DNA of 64,000 bases from UBA668 sp041394605. GTDB lineage: Bacteria; Actinomycetota; Acidimicrobiia; Acidimicrobiales; Ilumatobacteraceae. The position numbers and the translations under genes are program-made. Under the pieces are notes generated by a model. The model saw nothing but the letters and a program-made list of their open reading frames with translations, was not told the origin of the DNA and did not search any database. Location of the stretch: the NCBI GenBank assembly GCA_041394605.1, contig JAWKHX010000015.1, forward strand, positions 1 to 64,000. Reading direction: 5' to 3'. Shown here one piece after another: positions 16,676 through 24,509 of the stretch (position 1 is its first letter; each line of letters starts with the position of its first letter).

Positions 16676-19030
16676 ATGGACGCCGTCACCCCCGACCCCG
16701 CCCGCGGCCTGTCCAGCGCCGAGGTCGCCGACCGCGTCGCCCGCGGGCTGACCAACACCGTCCCCGCCGCCCCGACCCGAACTGTCGGCCAGATCGTCCG
16801 GGCCAACGTGTTCACCCCGATCAACCTCGTGGTCGGCGTGCTGGCCGCGCTCGTGCTGATCGCCGGATCTCCCAAGGACGCCCTGTTCGGTGGCGTGATC
16901 GTCGCCAACAGCGTGATCGGCGTGGTCCAGGAGCTCCGCGCCAAGAGGGTGCTGGACCAGCTCAGCGTCGTCAACGCACCCAAGGCCCAAGTGGTCCGCG
17001 ACGGCGAGCTCCGCGAGCTGCAGATCCACGAGCTGGTGCTCGACGACGTGGTGGAGCTGCGCGCCGGGGTGCAGGTGGTGGCCGACGGTGAGGTGCTCGT
17101 CCACGACAGCCTGGAGATCGACGAGTCCCTCCTCACCGGCGAGGCGGACCCCGTGGTGAAGACCGACGGGGCGGAGGTGCTCAGTGGCAGCGCGGTCGTG
17201 GCAGGCACCGGCCGCATGGTCGTCACCAAGGTCGGGGCCGAGAACTACGCAGCGAAGCTGGCCGAGGAAGCCCGCCGCTTCACACTCGTCAACTCGGCGC
17301 TGCGCAACGACGTCAACCGCATCGTCACGATCGTCGGCTACCTGTTGATCCCCGTCGGCATCCTGCTGGCCACGAGCGAGTTCTTCCGCCGCGACCAGGG
17401 CTGGCGGGACAGCATCATCGGCACCGTCGCCGGCCTGGTCGGCATGGTGCCCGAGGGCCTGGTCCTCCTCACCAGCGTCGCCTTCGCCGTCGGCGTGGTC
17501 CGGCTGGCGCAGCGACGCTGCCTGGTCCAGGAGCTGCCGGCCATCGAGGTGCTCGCCCGGGTGGACGTGCTGTGCGCGGACAAGACCGGCACCATCACCG
17601 AAGGGGCGCTGGCCGTGGCCGACGTGGAGGTGCTGGACGGCGCAGACCCCGCCACCGTCACTCGCGCGCTGATCGCGATGGCCGAGCTGGACCCGGACCC
17701 CAACCCCACCTCGCGGGCGCTGCAGGCCTGGGCCACCGAACGGACGGCATGGCAGATCGCCGGCCGAGTGCCCTTCTCCTCCGCCCGCAAGTGGAGCGCG
17801 ATGACGTTCACGGGACATGGCAGCTGGGTGCTCGGCGCGCCGGAGAACGTGCTGGGCGACGCCTACGCCGGCGCCCTGCGCGACCAGGTGGAGCGCCACG
17901 CCGCGGAGGGCAGCCGGGTGCTGGTCCTCGCCGCTGCGGACGGCACCTTCGGTGAGGGCGGCGACACGACGCTGCCGCCCGTCGCGCCCCACGCACTGGT
18001 GCTGCTGGAAGACATCGTCCGCGCCGACGCGCCGGACACCCTGCGGTACTTCGCCAGCCAGGGCGTGACGGTGAAGGTCATCAGCGGCGACAACAACGTC
18101 ACCGTCGGGGCCGTCGCCCGCCGAGCCGGGCTGGAGCGGTGGGAGGACAACGTCAACGCCACCACGCTGCCCCCCGACGACGATCCGGCCTTCGGTGACG
18201 CCGTCGAGGCCGGCACCGTCTTCGGCCGGGTGACACCCCATCAGAAGCGGGCCATGGTGCAGGCGCTGCAGGCCCGCGGGCACACGGTGGCGATGACCGG
18301 CGACGGGGTCAACGACGTGCTGGCCTTGAAGGACGCCGACTGCGGCGTCGCGATGGCGTCCGGCAGCGAAGCCACCCGCGGCGTCGCCCAGTTGGTGCTG
18401 ATGGACTCCAACTTCTCGGCGATGCCGGCCGTCGTGGCCGAGGGTCGGCGGGTGATCAACAACATCGAGCGCGTCGCCAGCCTGTTCCTCACCAAGACCA
18501 CCTACTCCGTGGTGCTGTCGCTCCTCACCGGCCTGTTCGCCTTCGGCTTCCCGTTCCGGCCCATCCACCTGTCCATCCTGAGCTGGTTCAGCATCGGGGT
18601 GCCGGCGTTCTTCCTCGCGCTGGAGCCCAACGACCAGCGGGTGAACGAGGGCTTCCTCCGCCGCGTGCTCGGGCGTGCCGTGCCCGGCGGCCTGGTGGTC
18701 GCGCTGGCCACCATGGCCATCCACGGCATCGTCCAGCTGGACGGCGCGGTGTCGGCGGCGGAGAGCCAGTCCGTCTCCGTGCTCGTCGCCGGGTCGATCG
18801 CACTGATGGTGCTCTATCGCATCGCCCGCCCGCTGAACCCGCTGCGGGCCACGCTGGTGGCGTCGATGACAGGGCTGTTCGCGCTCGCCTTCCTCGTGCC
18901 GTGGGGGCGGGACCTGTTCGAACTGCCCATCGCTCCGGCCTGGACCTACGGACTGGCCGCCGGACTGGTCGCCGTGGCGTGGCCGCTGCTGGCACTGGGC
19001 GCTCGTGCCGCGCAGCGCTGGCACCGCTGA
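16676..19030 (+). CDS. Cation-transporting P-type ATPase (CtpE-like)
   Basis: This 784-residue membrane pump couples ATP hydrolysis to cation transport. It has the actuator motif LLTGEADPV, a transmembrane core MVPEGLVLLTSVAFA (the PEGL ion-site helix), the phosphorylation site CADKTGTITEG and the hinge TGDGVNDVLALKDADCG. The layout with PEGL and few N-terminal metal motifs matches the Ca2+-type CtpE/MgtA group rather than heavy-metal pumps. Membrane segments lie near residues 45-75, 215-280 and 600-780. The selenoprotein peroxidase gene starts 21 bases downstream and has its own -10 box. Confidence 0.9.
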   Translation: MDAVTPDPARGLSSAEVADRVARGLTNTVPAAPTRTVGQIVRANVFTPINLVVGVLAALVLIAGSPKDALFGGVIVANSVIGVVQELRAKRVLDQLSVVNAPKAQVVRDGELRELQIHELVLDDVVELRAGVQVVADGEVLVHDSLEIDESLLTGEADPVVKTDGAEVLSGSAVVAGTGRMVVTKVGAENYAAKLAEEARRFTLVNSALRNDVNRIVTIVGYLLIPVGILLATSEFFRRDQGWRDSIIGTVAGLVGMVPEGLVLLTSVAFAVGVVRLAQRRCLVQELPAIEVLARVDVLCADKTGTITEGALAVADVEVLDGADPATVTRALIAMAELDPDPNPTSRALQAWATERTAWQIAGRVPFSSARKWSAMTFTGHGSWVLGAPENVLGDAYAGALRDQVERHAAEGSRVLVLAAADGTFGEGGDTTLPPVAPHALVLLEDIVRADAPDTLRYFASQGVTVKVISGDNNVTVGAVARRAGLERWEDNVNATTLPPDDDPAFGDAVEAGTVFGRVTPHQKRAMVQALQARGHTVAMTGDGVNDVLALKDADCGVAMASGSEATRGVAQLVLMDSNFSAMPAVVAEGRRVINNIERVASLFLTKTTYSVVLSLLTGLFAFGFPFRPIHLSILSWFSIGVPAFFLALEPNDQRVNEGFLRRVLGRAVPGGLVVALATMAIHGIVQLDGAVSAAESQSVSVLVAGSIALMVLYRIARPLNPLRATLVASMTGLFALAFLVPWGRDLFELPIAPAWTYGLAAGLVAVAWPLLALGARAAQRWHR

Positions 19031-19039
19031 CGGCAGCAG

Positions 19040-19045
19040 TAGGGT
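19040..19045 (+). promoter_or_regulatory. -10 element, leaderless start of gpx
   Basis: TAGGGT ends 6 bases before ATG 19052, so the peroxidase may be made from a leaderless message of its own. Confidence 0.5.
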
Positions 19046-19051
19046 GCGGCC

Positions 19052-19519
19052 ATGACCCGCTTCCACGAGCTCACCATGCGCTCGATCACCGGCACCGACG
19101 TGGACTTCACCTCGTACGAGGGCACGGTCTGCCTGGTGGTCAACGTCGCCAGTTATTGAGGCCTCACCCCCCAGTACGCAGGTCTGCGTACGCTCCACGA
19201 GACCTACGCCGGGAAGGGCTTCACCGTACTGGCCTTTCCGTGCAACCAGTTCGCCGCTCAGGAGCCCGGCACGGACGCCGAGATCCTCGAGTTCGCCACC
19301 AGCAAGTACGACGTGAACTTCCCAATGTTCTCCAAGATCGAGGTCAACGGGGACGGGGCGTGCGAGCTGTACCAGTGGCTCCGCGGCGAGACCGGCGGCA
19401 CGGACGTCCAGTGGAACTTCGAGAAGTTCCTCATCGCGGCGGACGGTTCCGTACTGGAACGGTTCGACCCGATGGTCACGCCGGAGCAGATCGAGCCGAA
19501 GGTGGCGGCACTCCTCTGA
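19052..19519 (+). CDS. gpx: Glutathione peroxidase-family selenoprotein (TGA = selenocysteine at codon 36)
   Basis: Reading through an in-frame TGA at 19157-19159 gives a 155-residue, full-length glutathione peroxidase. The active site reads NVASY-U-GLTPQY, where relatives have Cys or Sec. The rest of the tetrad is intact: FPCNQF (Gln66) and WNF (Trp121, Asn122). The third cysteine that resolves the thiol in thioredoxin-type Cys enzymes is missing (FATSKYDVNFP), as in Sec enzymes. A hairpin with a GGTC loop lies 14-32 bases after the TGA and matches bacterial SECIS elements. The protein reduces hydroperoxides; the reductant is unknown, since actinobacteria use mycothiol. A TGC/TGT-to-TGA sequencing substitution is the main alternative, but would not create the hairpin. 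Confidence 0.85.
19157..19191 (+). promoter_or_regulatory. Selenocysteine TGA codon and bacterial SECIS hairpin
   Basis: TGA (19157-19159) is followed after 14 bases by GTACGCA (19174-19180), a GGTC loop (19181-19184) and TGCGTAC (19185-19191), a perfect 7-bp stem. The UGA-to-loop distance is 21 bases, inside the 16-37 range known for bacterial SECIS elements, and the loop opens with GG. The apex GCAGGTCTGC is the same as the apex of the Escherichia coli fdhF SECIS, which SelB binds. Confidence 0.85.
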
Positions 19520-19589
19520 TCCGCCGATAGTCTCCGCAGCAGCGGCTTCCCCCGGTCACGTCCACTCCGAGACTTCCGGAGGAACCGCC

Positions 19590-20105
19590 ATGCCCTTTGC
19601 CCGTTTCCGCCTGCCGCGGCGCCGTCCCTCGCTGCGCCTGCAGTCACCCGACCACGAGTGGTTCATGTTCCACCCCGACCCGGACCAGCCCCTCGTGGTG
19701 GCCGGGTTCGGAGAGGCCGCCTCGCTGGCCGCAATGGTGATGGACCTCCCGGTCCGCAACGAGATGCTCGTCCTGCTCGATGAGCGCCGCGTCGTCACCG
19801 CCATGCTGCTCGACCCGCCGCCCGAGCTCGGGCTGTTCGTCGGCATGGCCCAGGTGCCCGGGCTGGAGACCCCGTTCTGCCAGACACTGGACATCGTGAT
19901 CAGGGACCGGGTGGAGACCGGCCCGCCCTCTGCGGACGACCGCCGCGGCTACCAGGCACTGCGCCGCGCCCACATGGCCCAGGGACTGCTGCTGCTCGAC
20001 GTGGTGGTCACCGACGGGGACATGATGCGCAGCCTTGCCATCGGGTGCGACCCCGACCCGGTCTGGTTCGACGAGTGGGACCCCGACACGCTGGACGCCG
20101 CCTGA
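19590..20105 (+). CDS. Hypothetical protein
   Basis: A 171-residue soluble protein without signal peptide or membrane segment. It starts with a basic stretch (PFARFRLPRRRPSLRLQS), then a hydrophobic/acidic core with LVVAGFGEAASLAAMVMDLP, LVLLDERRVVTAMLLDPPPELG and an acidic C terminus ending DEWDPDTLDAA. CGGAGGAACC just before ATG 19590 is a strong ribosome site, so the start is firm. It lies 70 bases after the selenoprotein gene on the same strand. I do not recognise a family and assign no function. Confidence 0.75.
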   Translation: MPFARFRLPRRRPSLRLQSPDHEWFMFHPDPDQPLVVAGFGEAASLAAMVMDLPVRNEMLVLLDERRVVTAMLLDPPPELGLFVGMAQVPGLETPFCQTLDIVIRDRVETGPPSADDRRGYQALRRAHMAQGLLLLDVVVTDGDMMRSLAIGCDPDPVWFDEWDPDTLDAA

Positions 20106-20132
20106 TCGCCCGGGCCGGGCCGCGGGCTGGCC

Positions 20133-20138
20133 TACCAT
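20133..20138 (+). promoter_or_regulatory. -10 element, near-leaderless start
   Basis: TACCAT ends 9 bases before ATG 20148 of the SDR gene. Confidence 0.45.
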
Positions 20139-20147
20139 CCACCGGTC

Positions 20148-21041
20148 ATGAGCCCGATCTCCGTCGTCACCGGCGCGAACAGCGGCATCGGCCGCGCCAC
20201 CGCCATCCACCTCGCCGCCCAGGGCCACACCGTGTACGGCACCGTGCGCAGCGTGGACAAGGCCACCAAGCTCAACGCCATGGCGGCCGATGCCGGGGTC
20301 TCGGTCCACCTGGTGGAGATGGACATCGCCAGCGACGAGTCCGTCGAGGCGGGCTTCGAGCGCATCCTCCAGGAGACCGGCGGGGTCGTGGACGTGCTGG
20401 TCAACAACGCGGGCGTGGGCGGCAACGCCGTCGCCGAGGAATGCCCGACGCACCTCTACCTCGACGTGATGAACGTCAACCTGTGCGGCGCGGTGCGCTG
20501 CCTGCAGCAGGTGCTGCCCGGCATGCGCGCCCGCCGACGCGGCGCGATCGTCAACGTCACCTCGGTGGTCGGCCGTGTCGCCGCGCTGGCCCAGAGCCCC
20601 TACGTGACGTCCAAGTGGGCGTTCGAAGGGCTGTCCGAGGGGTTGGCCCAGGAGGTCGCCCCGTTCGGCATCCGCGTCGCCATCGTGGAACCGGGCATCA
20701 CCAAGAGCGCGATCTTCGCCAAGAACATCGACGCCCCGAACTCCACCGGCGCCTACGACGCGCCCTACCGCCGCATGTTCCAGATGTACGCCGCCGGCCT
20801 GGCCCACGCCACCGACCCGTTCGAGGTGGCCAAGGTGGTCTACCACGCCGTCACCACCGACGAGCCCCGCCTGCGCTACGCGGTCAGCTGGGGCGCCGCG
20901 GAGATCATCGACGGGCGGGCCGCACAGACCGACGAGGCATGGGTGGCGATGGGCCTCCACCCGGACAGCGCCGAGGGCGACGACGCCTACTACGACGCGT
21001 TCCGCGACGCGTTCGGGCTGGACCTGCGCGACGTCGGCTGA
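20148..21041 (+). CDS. Short-chain dehydrogenase/reductase
   Basis: This 297-residue Rossmann-fold enzyme has the nucleotide motif TGANSGIGRAT, the structural NNAG, and the catalytic pair Ser (NVTSVVG) and YVTSK (Tyr-x3-Lys). The proton relay is therefore complete and it should be active, with NADP+ more likely than NAD+ because an Arg (TVRSVDK) follows beta strand 2. The C-terminal 70 residues are longer than the minimal family and may shape the substrate pocket. The gene is convergent with a PPOX-type protein 25 bases away. The substrate is not identifiable. Confidence 0.9.
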   Translation: MSPISVVTGANSGIGRATAIHLAAQGHTVYGTVRSVDKATKLNAMAADAGVSVHLVEMDIASDESVEAGFERILQETGGVVDVLVNNAGVGGNAVAEECPTHLYLDVMNVNLCGAVRCLQQVLPGMRARRRGAIVNVTSVVGRVAALAQSPYVTSKWAFEGLSEGLAQEVAPFGIRVAIVEPGITKSAIFAKNIDAPNSTGAYDAPYRRMFQMYAAGLAHATDPFEVAKVVYHAVTTDEPRLRYAVSWGAAEIIDGRAAQTDEAWVAMGLHPDSAEGDDAYYDAFRDAFGLDLRDVG

Positions 21042-21066
21042 GGCGCGGCCGGCACCGGTCCACCGT

Positions 21067-21387
21067 TCAGGCCGGGATGGCCGGCCGGTGCAGGATCGCG
21101 TGGGAGGGGACGACCTCCACGTGCCCGTCGTGCACCACGGCGTTACCGTCCACCACCAGGCTGAAGGCGCCCGGCTCGGGTGACGGGAACACCAGCGTCA
21201 CTTCGGGCCGCAGCGCCGCGTTGGCCCGCGACGACCGCCCGGTGGACAGCACGAACACCCCGTCGGCGAACGTCGAGGGCACTGCCAGCACATGCGCCCG
21301 GAGGTCGGGGCCGACCGTGACGAGGTAACCCCAGGGGTACCCGGCAAGGGTCTCGGCGAGGTCATCGAGAGCGACGGGAATGCTCAC
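21067..21387 (-). CDS. Pyridoxamine 5'-phosphate oxidase-like flavin-binding protein
   Basis: A short (106-residue) split-barrel protein of the PPOX/FMN-binding superfamily. LAGYPWGYLVTVGPDLRAHVLAV is the first beta hairpin, STGRSSRANAALRPEVTLVFP the segment that usually contacts FMN phosphate, followed by LVVDGNAVV. It starts at GTG 21387 with no convincing ribosome site. Proteins this small act as flavin or F420 reductases or as flavin-binding proteins of unknown role; I cannot tell which. Confidence 0.75.
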   Translation of the reverse strand: MSIPVALDDLAETLAGYPWGYLVTVGPDLRAHVLAVPSTFADGVFVLSTGRSSRANAALRPEVTLVFPSPEPGAFSLVVDGNAVVHDGHVEVVPSHAILHRPAIPA

Positions 21388-21396
21388 GGTTGCAGT

Positions 21397-22050
21397 TCAC
21401 CACACCTTGCAGCCGGCCGGCACCGTCACCAGCGGCAGCGGGTTGACCGCGTTGCCCCCGCCCGGGTGGATCTCGAAGTGCAGGTGGTAGTTGCCCGGGC
21501 CGGCGTTGCCGGTGTCGCCGACGAAGCCGATCAGTTGCCCGGCGTACACGATGGACCCCTTGCTGAGCCCGGGGGCGAACTCGGAGAGGTGGGCGTAGAT
21601 GTAGTAGTCGCCCGAGCCATCGGAGGCGGTGAGCCGCCACAGGTTGCCGGAGAGCGAACTGCTGCCGCCGCTGTTGGCGAACGTCTGCAGGGTCAGCGTG
21701 CCGTCCTTCATCGCGTACACGTCCTGCCCCAGCGTGGCCAGGATGTCCATGCCGGCGTGTGTGCGGCCACCGCTGCGCGGGTCGCCGAAGTTGTCGAGGA
21801 TGTCGCAGCGCGGGGTGACTTCCATCGGGAAGTTCGGCGGGGCGACGGCCTGCAGGCGCACGGCCGGCTGGGTGGCGTCGGCGCCGCCGCCGGACACTTC
21901 CGACACGGCCTGCGGTGCGGGGGCGGCGGCGACTGCGAAGGTGGCGGCCGGGGCAGGCGCCAGCCGGAGAGCCAGCGCCGCGAGCGCGACCAGTGCGATG
22001 GCGGCCACGCGACTGCGACGGGGCGAGGGGGTGCTGCGGACTGGACTCAT
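21397..22050 (-). CDS. Exported M23 (LytM) metallopeptidase
   Basis: The 217-residue product begins with a basic run and a long hydrophobic segment (residues 12-38), a signal peptide or anchor. The catalytic domain has HAGMD, the HxxxD zinc ligands, and YHLHFEI, the HxH pair, with YYIYAHLSEF between them. All four residues expected for an active LytM-type zinc endopeptidase are present, so it probably cuts peptidoglycan cross-bridges. An N-terminal Ala-rich spacer precedes the domain. ATG 22050 gives a good signal peptide; no clear ribosome site is visible. Confidence 0.87.
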   Translation of the reverse strand: MSPVRSTPSPRRSRVAAIALVALAALALRLAPAPAATFAVAAAPAPQAVSEVSGGGADATQPAVRLQAVAPPNFPMEVTPRCDILDNFGDPRSGGRTHAGMDILATLGQDVYAMKDGTLTLQTFANSGGSSSLSGNLWRLTASDGSGDYYIYAHLSEFAPGLSKGSIVYAGQLIGFVGDTGNAGPGNYHLHFEIHPGGGNAVNPLPLVTVPAGCKVW

Positions 22051-22099
22051 GATGGTGCAACTGGGACCGAAGGTCGACGGCCCGCCCGAGGCACCGAGC

Positions 22100-22435
22100 C
22101 TACCGGGGGTCGCGTTCCCAGTGGCGGTCGCGGTGGACCGTGGCGACGCGGGTGGTGAACCACTGGTACCACTGCTCCATGCCCATCCGCTGGGCCTCAC
22201 GGTGCTCGGCCACCCCGCGCCAGGCCTGCGCATCGGCCTCCGTGGCCCAGTAGCTGATGGTGATGCCCACGCCGTCGGCGCCACGGACGGACTCGATGCC
22301 CAGGTAGCCGGGCTGCTCGGCGGCCAGTTGCTCCATCCGCTCGCCCATCGCGTCGTACCCCTCCGGGTCGGCGGCGGTCCGCCGGTTGGTGAAGATCACG
22401 GCGGTGTACGGCGGCGGTGGCGTGGCGGCGAACAT
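22100..22435 (-). CDS. Antibiotic biosynthesis monooxygenase (ABM)-domain protein
   Basis: The 111-residue protein has a ferredoxin-like alpha/beta fold of the ABM type: AVIFTNRRTAADPEGYDAMG, then LAAEQPGYLGIESVRGADG and ISYWATEADAQAWR, ending HREAQRMGMEQWYQWF. Such proteins are small monooxygenases or stress-response enzymes and often dimers. No cofactor residue can be assigned. The gene is separated by 49 bases from the LytM gene start and by 36 from the lipoprotein gene end, all on the minus strand. Confidence 0.82.
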   Translation of the reverse strand: MFAATPPPPYTAVIFTNRRTAADPEGYDAMGERMEQLAAEQPGYLGIESVRGADGVGITISYWATEADAQAWRGVAEHREAQRMGMEQWYQWFTTRVATVHRDRHWERDPR

Positions 22436-22471
22436 GCCCCAGCTTCGCGTGACACGCCCGGCCGGTGATCC

Positions 22472-23131
22472 CTATTTCGAGCCGTCGACGACCTCGACCG
22501 TCCACTCGCCCCCGGCGGTGACCTGGATGACCAGCGGGCCGCCGGGCCACGGCACCCGCTCGTCGTACACACCTACGTGGTACGGCACCACCCGGTCGCC
22601 GGCGGCGGTCATGACGTAGAACGTTCCACCGGCGTCGTGGGTGACATGGGCGACGCCGGCCGGGCCGTCGTAGCGCAGAACCGCGTCGCGGTCACCAGCG
22701 AACTCGGTACCCACCTCGTCCAGATCCGCGTCCTCGAGCAGCTCGATCGTCCACTCCCCCTCCCCCTCGGCGCCGACCGAGAGCGCCGTGGCGGACGCCA
22801 CCGGTGGAGGGATGAGCTGGGTCCCGTCGTACGGGCCGTCGCGGGGGATGACCACCGGAGCGCCCTCGGACCCGTCGGCGAGGAGCACCGAGACGAAGAA
22901 CCTGCCGGCACCGGCGAACGTGGCCCGCACGACGTACGCCTCGTTGCCCTCGGGCAGGTCGACGACGGCGTTGCCCGTGCCGGAGGCGGTGAGGTGTGCC
23001 CCACCGAACATCGGCACGGTGGTGTCGGCAGCGCCCGGCAGCGAGGAAGCCGGACCCTCCTGCGCGTCGGCACCCGAGCAGGCCACGAGCATCAGACCCA
23101 TGGCGAGTGCGCCGAGCGCCCGCGTCCCCAC
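22472..23131 (-). CDS. Hypothetical lipoprotein
   Basis: A 219-residue putative lipoprotein. From GTG 23131 the sequence runs MGTRALGALAMGLMLVACSG, a short hydrophobic core with lipobox LVAC and acylated Cys18. The mature part is acidic and beta-rich, with repeated aromatic/Gly strands (RFFVSVLLADGSEG, GEWTIELLED, GGEWTVEVVDG) suggesting two similar jelly-roll-like halves. No catalytic motif is seen. It lies downstream of the ArsR/SRPBCC pair but beyond a strong hairpin, so separate transcription is likely. The role is unknown. Confidence 0.7.
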   Translation of the reverse strand: MGTRALGALAMGLMLVACSGADAQEGPASSLPGAADTTVPMFGGAHLTASGTGNAVVDLPEGNEAYVVRATFAGAGRFFVSVLLADGSEGAPVVIPRDGPYDGTQLIPPPVASATALSVGAEGEGEWTIELLEDADLDEVGTEFAGDRDAVLRYDGPAGVAHVTHDAGGTFYVMTAAGDRVVPYHVGVYDERVPWPGGPLVIQVTAGGEWTVEVVDGSK

Positions 23132-23185
23132 GGCCGGACATCCTGCCAGCCCAGCCGGTCGTCCGGCGGTCGGGCAGGTCCGGCC
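23132..23185. terminator. Hairpin after the ArsR/SRPBCC operon
   Basis: GGCCGGA (23132-23138) pairs with TCCGGCC (23179-23185), and CCTGCC (23142-23147) with GGCAGG (23173-23178), a 13-bp stem with a CAT bulge. It lies 20 bases after the SRPBCC stop on the minus strand. No T-run follows, as is usual in GC-rich actinobacteria. Confidence 0.4.
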
Positions 23186-23204
23186 CACCCGACAGCGAGC
23201 GCCG

Positions 23205-24122
23205 TCAGAGGCCGTCGGCCAAGTCGCCGTCGAGGATCGCCTTGTCCTCCGCGTCGGCGATCGGCACGGCGAGGGCGGCGGCCCACTCCGCCTCCGCCTC
23301 CGCCTGCTGACCCACCGCCTTCAGCGCCCGTGCGCGCATCTCGTGCGCGTAGGCGAGGTCGAAGTCGGCGGCGCCGTGGCCGGCCGCCTGTGTGGCGGCC
23401 ATGCACTCGTCGGCATAGTGCAGCGCCCGCTCCCCCAAGCCGGCCAGCAGGTGTGCCTTTGCCAGCATGTAGCGGGAGCGGGCCTCGTTGATGGGGGTGC
23501 GGCCGGCAGCACGGTCCCAGTGGTAGGCGGCGGCGTAGGCCCGGCGCAGCAACTCCTCGAGGTCGGCCTCGGTTCGGCTGTCCTGCCCGATGATCTCCCA
23601 GGTGCTGTTGTAGGCGGTGATCGCCAGCGTGCGGTGCCACGCGGCCTCGGCATCGGCCAGCGGCTGCACCTGATTGGCGGTCTCGTCGGGCAGGGGCTCG
23701 CCGGTCTCCAGCAGGGTCTTCAGGTTGTCCAGGATCCACACCCAGCCGTCCTTCACGTGCGCCCAGGTGTGCGGGCTACGGGCCAGGTCGCCGTGGCTCA
23801 CGTCCACGCGGGTCATCCCCTCGCCCGCTTCCGTGAGCACCCACTCCACCCGCCCGGGAGGTTCCTCCGCCAGTGCCGGGTCGTACAGGAATCGCCACGT
23901 CATCACCAGGCGGTGGGGTGGCTCGGCCACCTCGATCACACCCTCCACGGCGTCGCTGCCGTCGGCCATCAGGTACTTCACCGGCGCGCCGGGCTGGAAC
24001 GTGGACTCGATGGCCGTGCGATGGAAGTAGCGGCGGGTGAAGGCCGGGTCGGTGATGCCCTGCCACACGCGCTCGGGCGTGGCCTTCACGTAGATGCGGT
24101 ACTGGTGACGGGTGAGTGCCAT
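23205..24122 (-). CDS. SRPBCC (AHSA1-type) domain protein with C-terminal helical repeat region
   Basis: Residues 1-145 of this 305-residue protein form an SRPBCC/AHSA1 domain: YRIYVKATPERVWQGITDPAF, FQPGAPVKYLMADGSD and WVLTEAGEGMTRVDVSHG. Such domains bind hydrophobic ligands. Residues 160-290 are helical with TPR-like repeats (RYMLAKAHLLAGLGERALHYADECM and AYAHEMRARALKAVGQQAEAEAEW). The start ATG overlaps the ArsR stop (TGATG), giving translational coupling. ArsR-AHSA1 pairs are common and the regulator normally controls this gene. No ligand can be named. Confidence 0.85.
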   Translation of the reverse strand: MALTRHQYRIYVKATPERVWQGITDPAFTRRYFHRTAIESTFQPGAPVKYLMADGSDAVEGVIEVAEPPHRLVMTWRFLYDPALAEEPPGRVEWVLTEAGEGMTRVDVSHGDLARSPHTWAHVKDGWVWILDNLKTLLETGEPLPDETANQVQPLADAEAAWHRTLAITAYNSTWEIIGQDSRTEADLEELLRRAYAAAYHWDRAAGRTPINEARSRYMLAKAHLLAGLGERALHYADECMAATQAAGHGAADFDLAYAHEMRARALKAVGQQAEAEAEWAAALAVPIADAEDKAILDGDLADGL

Positions 24123-24461
24123 CAGGCGTGGTTCCTTTCGGGACCGCCCTCGAGCTCGGCCTTGAGGTCGACGAGGGCGCGGGTGAACGGTTGGGCGTAC
24201 TTCCCGATCCACCGGTCCGCCACCTGCTGGATGGGGACCGGGTTGAGGAAGTGCCGCTTGGTGCGGCCTTCCTTGCGGGTGGTGACGAGGTTGGCGGCCT
24301 CCAGCACAGCGAGGTGCTTCATCACGCCGAAGCGGGTCATCTCCGGGAAGGCCTCGGCCAGCGACTGGAGCGACTGCCCGTCCTGGGCGAACAGGGCGTC
24401 GAGCACGGCGCGACGTCGGGTCCGCCAGGGCCCGGAACACGGCGTCGAGGTCGTCGACCAT
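24122..24461 (-). CDS. ArsR-family transcriptional regulator (frameshifted near 24414)
   Basis: Joining two frames gives a 113-residue winged-helix repressor: MVDDLDAVFRALADP then RRAVLDALFAQDGQSLQSLAEAF, with the recognition helix in MTRFGVMKHLAVLEAANLV and the wing TTRKEGRTKRHF. The frames meet at the CCGACGTC stretch at about 24413-24418; adding two C residues restores ALADPT-RRAVL, so a short C-run deletion is inferred. No metal-binding cysteines are seen. ATG 24461 is the first transcribed base of a leaderless promoter whose -35/-10 spacer contains a palindrome; autoregulation is likely. Confidence 0.8.
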
Positions 24462-24467
24462 GGGCCA

Positions 24468-24497
24468 ACTATAGGTGACCATTTGGCCACCTGTAAA
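24468..24497 (-). promoter_or_regulatory. Leaderless promoter with operator in the spacer (ArsR autoregulation)
   Basis: On the minus strand TTTACA (24497-24492) and TATAGT (24473-24468) are separated by exactly 18 bases. An imperfect palindrome, AGGTG-N10-CACCT (24473-24492), fills that spacer. The -10 ends 6 bases before ATG 24461, so the message is leaderless. A dimer bound here would block RNA polymerase, the usual ArsR mechanism. Confidence 0.75.
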
Positions 24498-24509
24498 GAG
24501 CCAGGCCCG

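Noticed and set aside
14759..19198. 1681-codon open frame on the minus strand
   Set aside because: Only its last 202 codons (coaE) are real; the rest is a Gly/Val/Arg/His-rich shadow of the PfkB fusion and P-type ATPase genes.
19313..19519. Separate short gene starting at ATG 19313
   Set aside because: It is the C-terminal half of the peroxidase; the upstream part continues the family sequence through the selenocysteine TGA.
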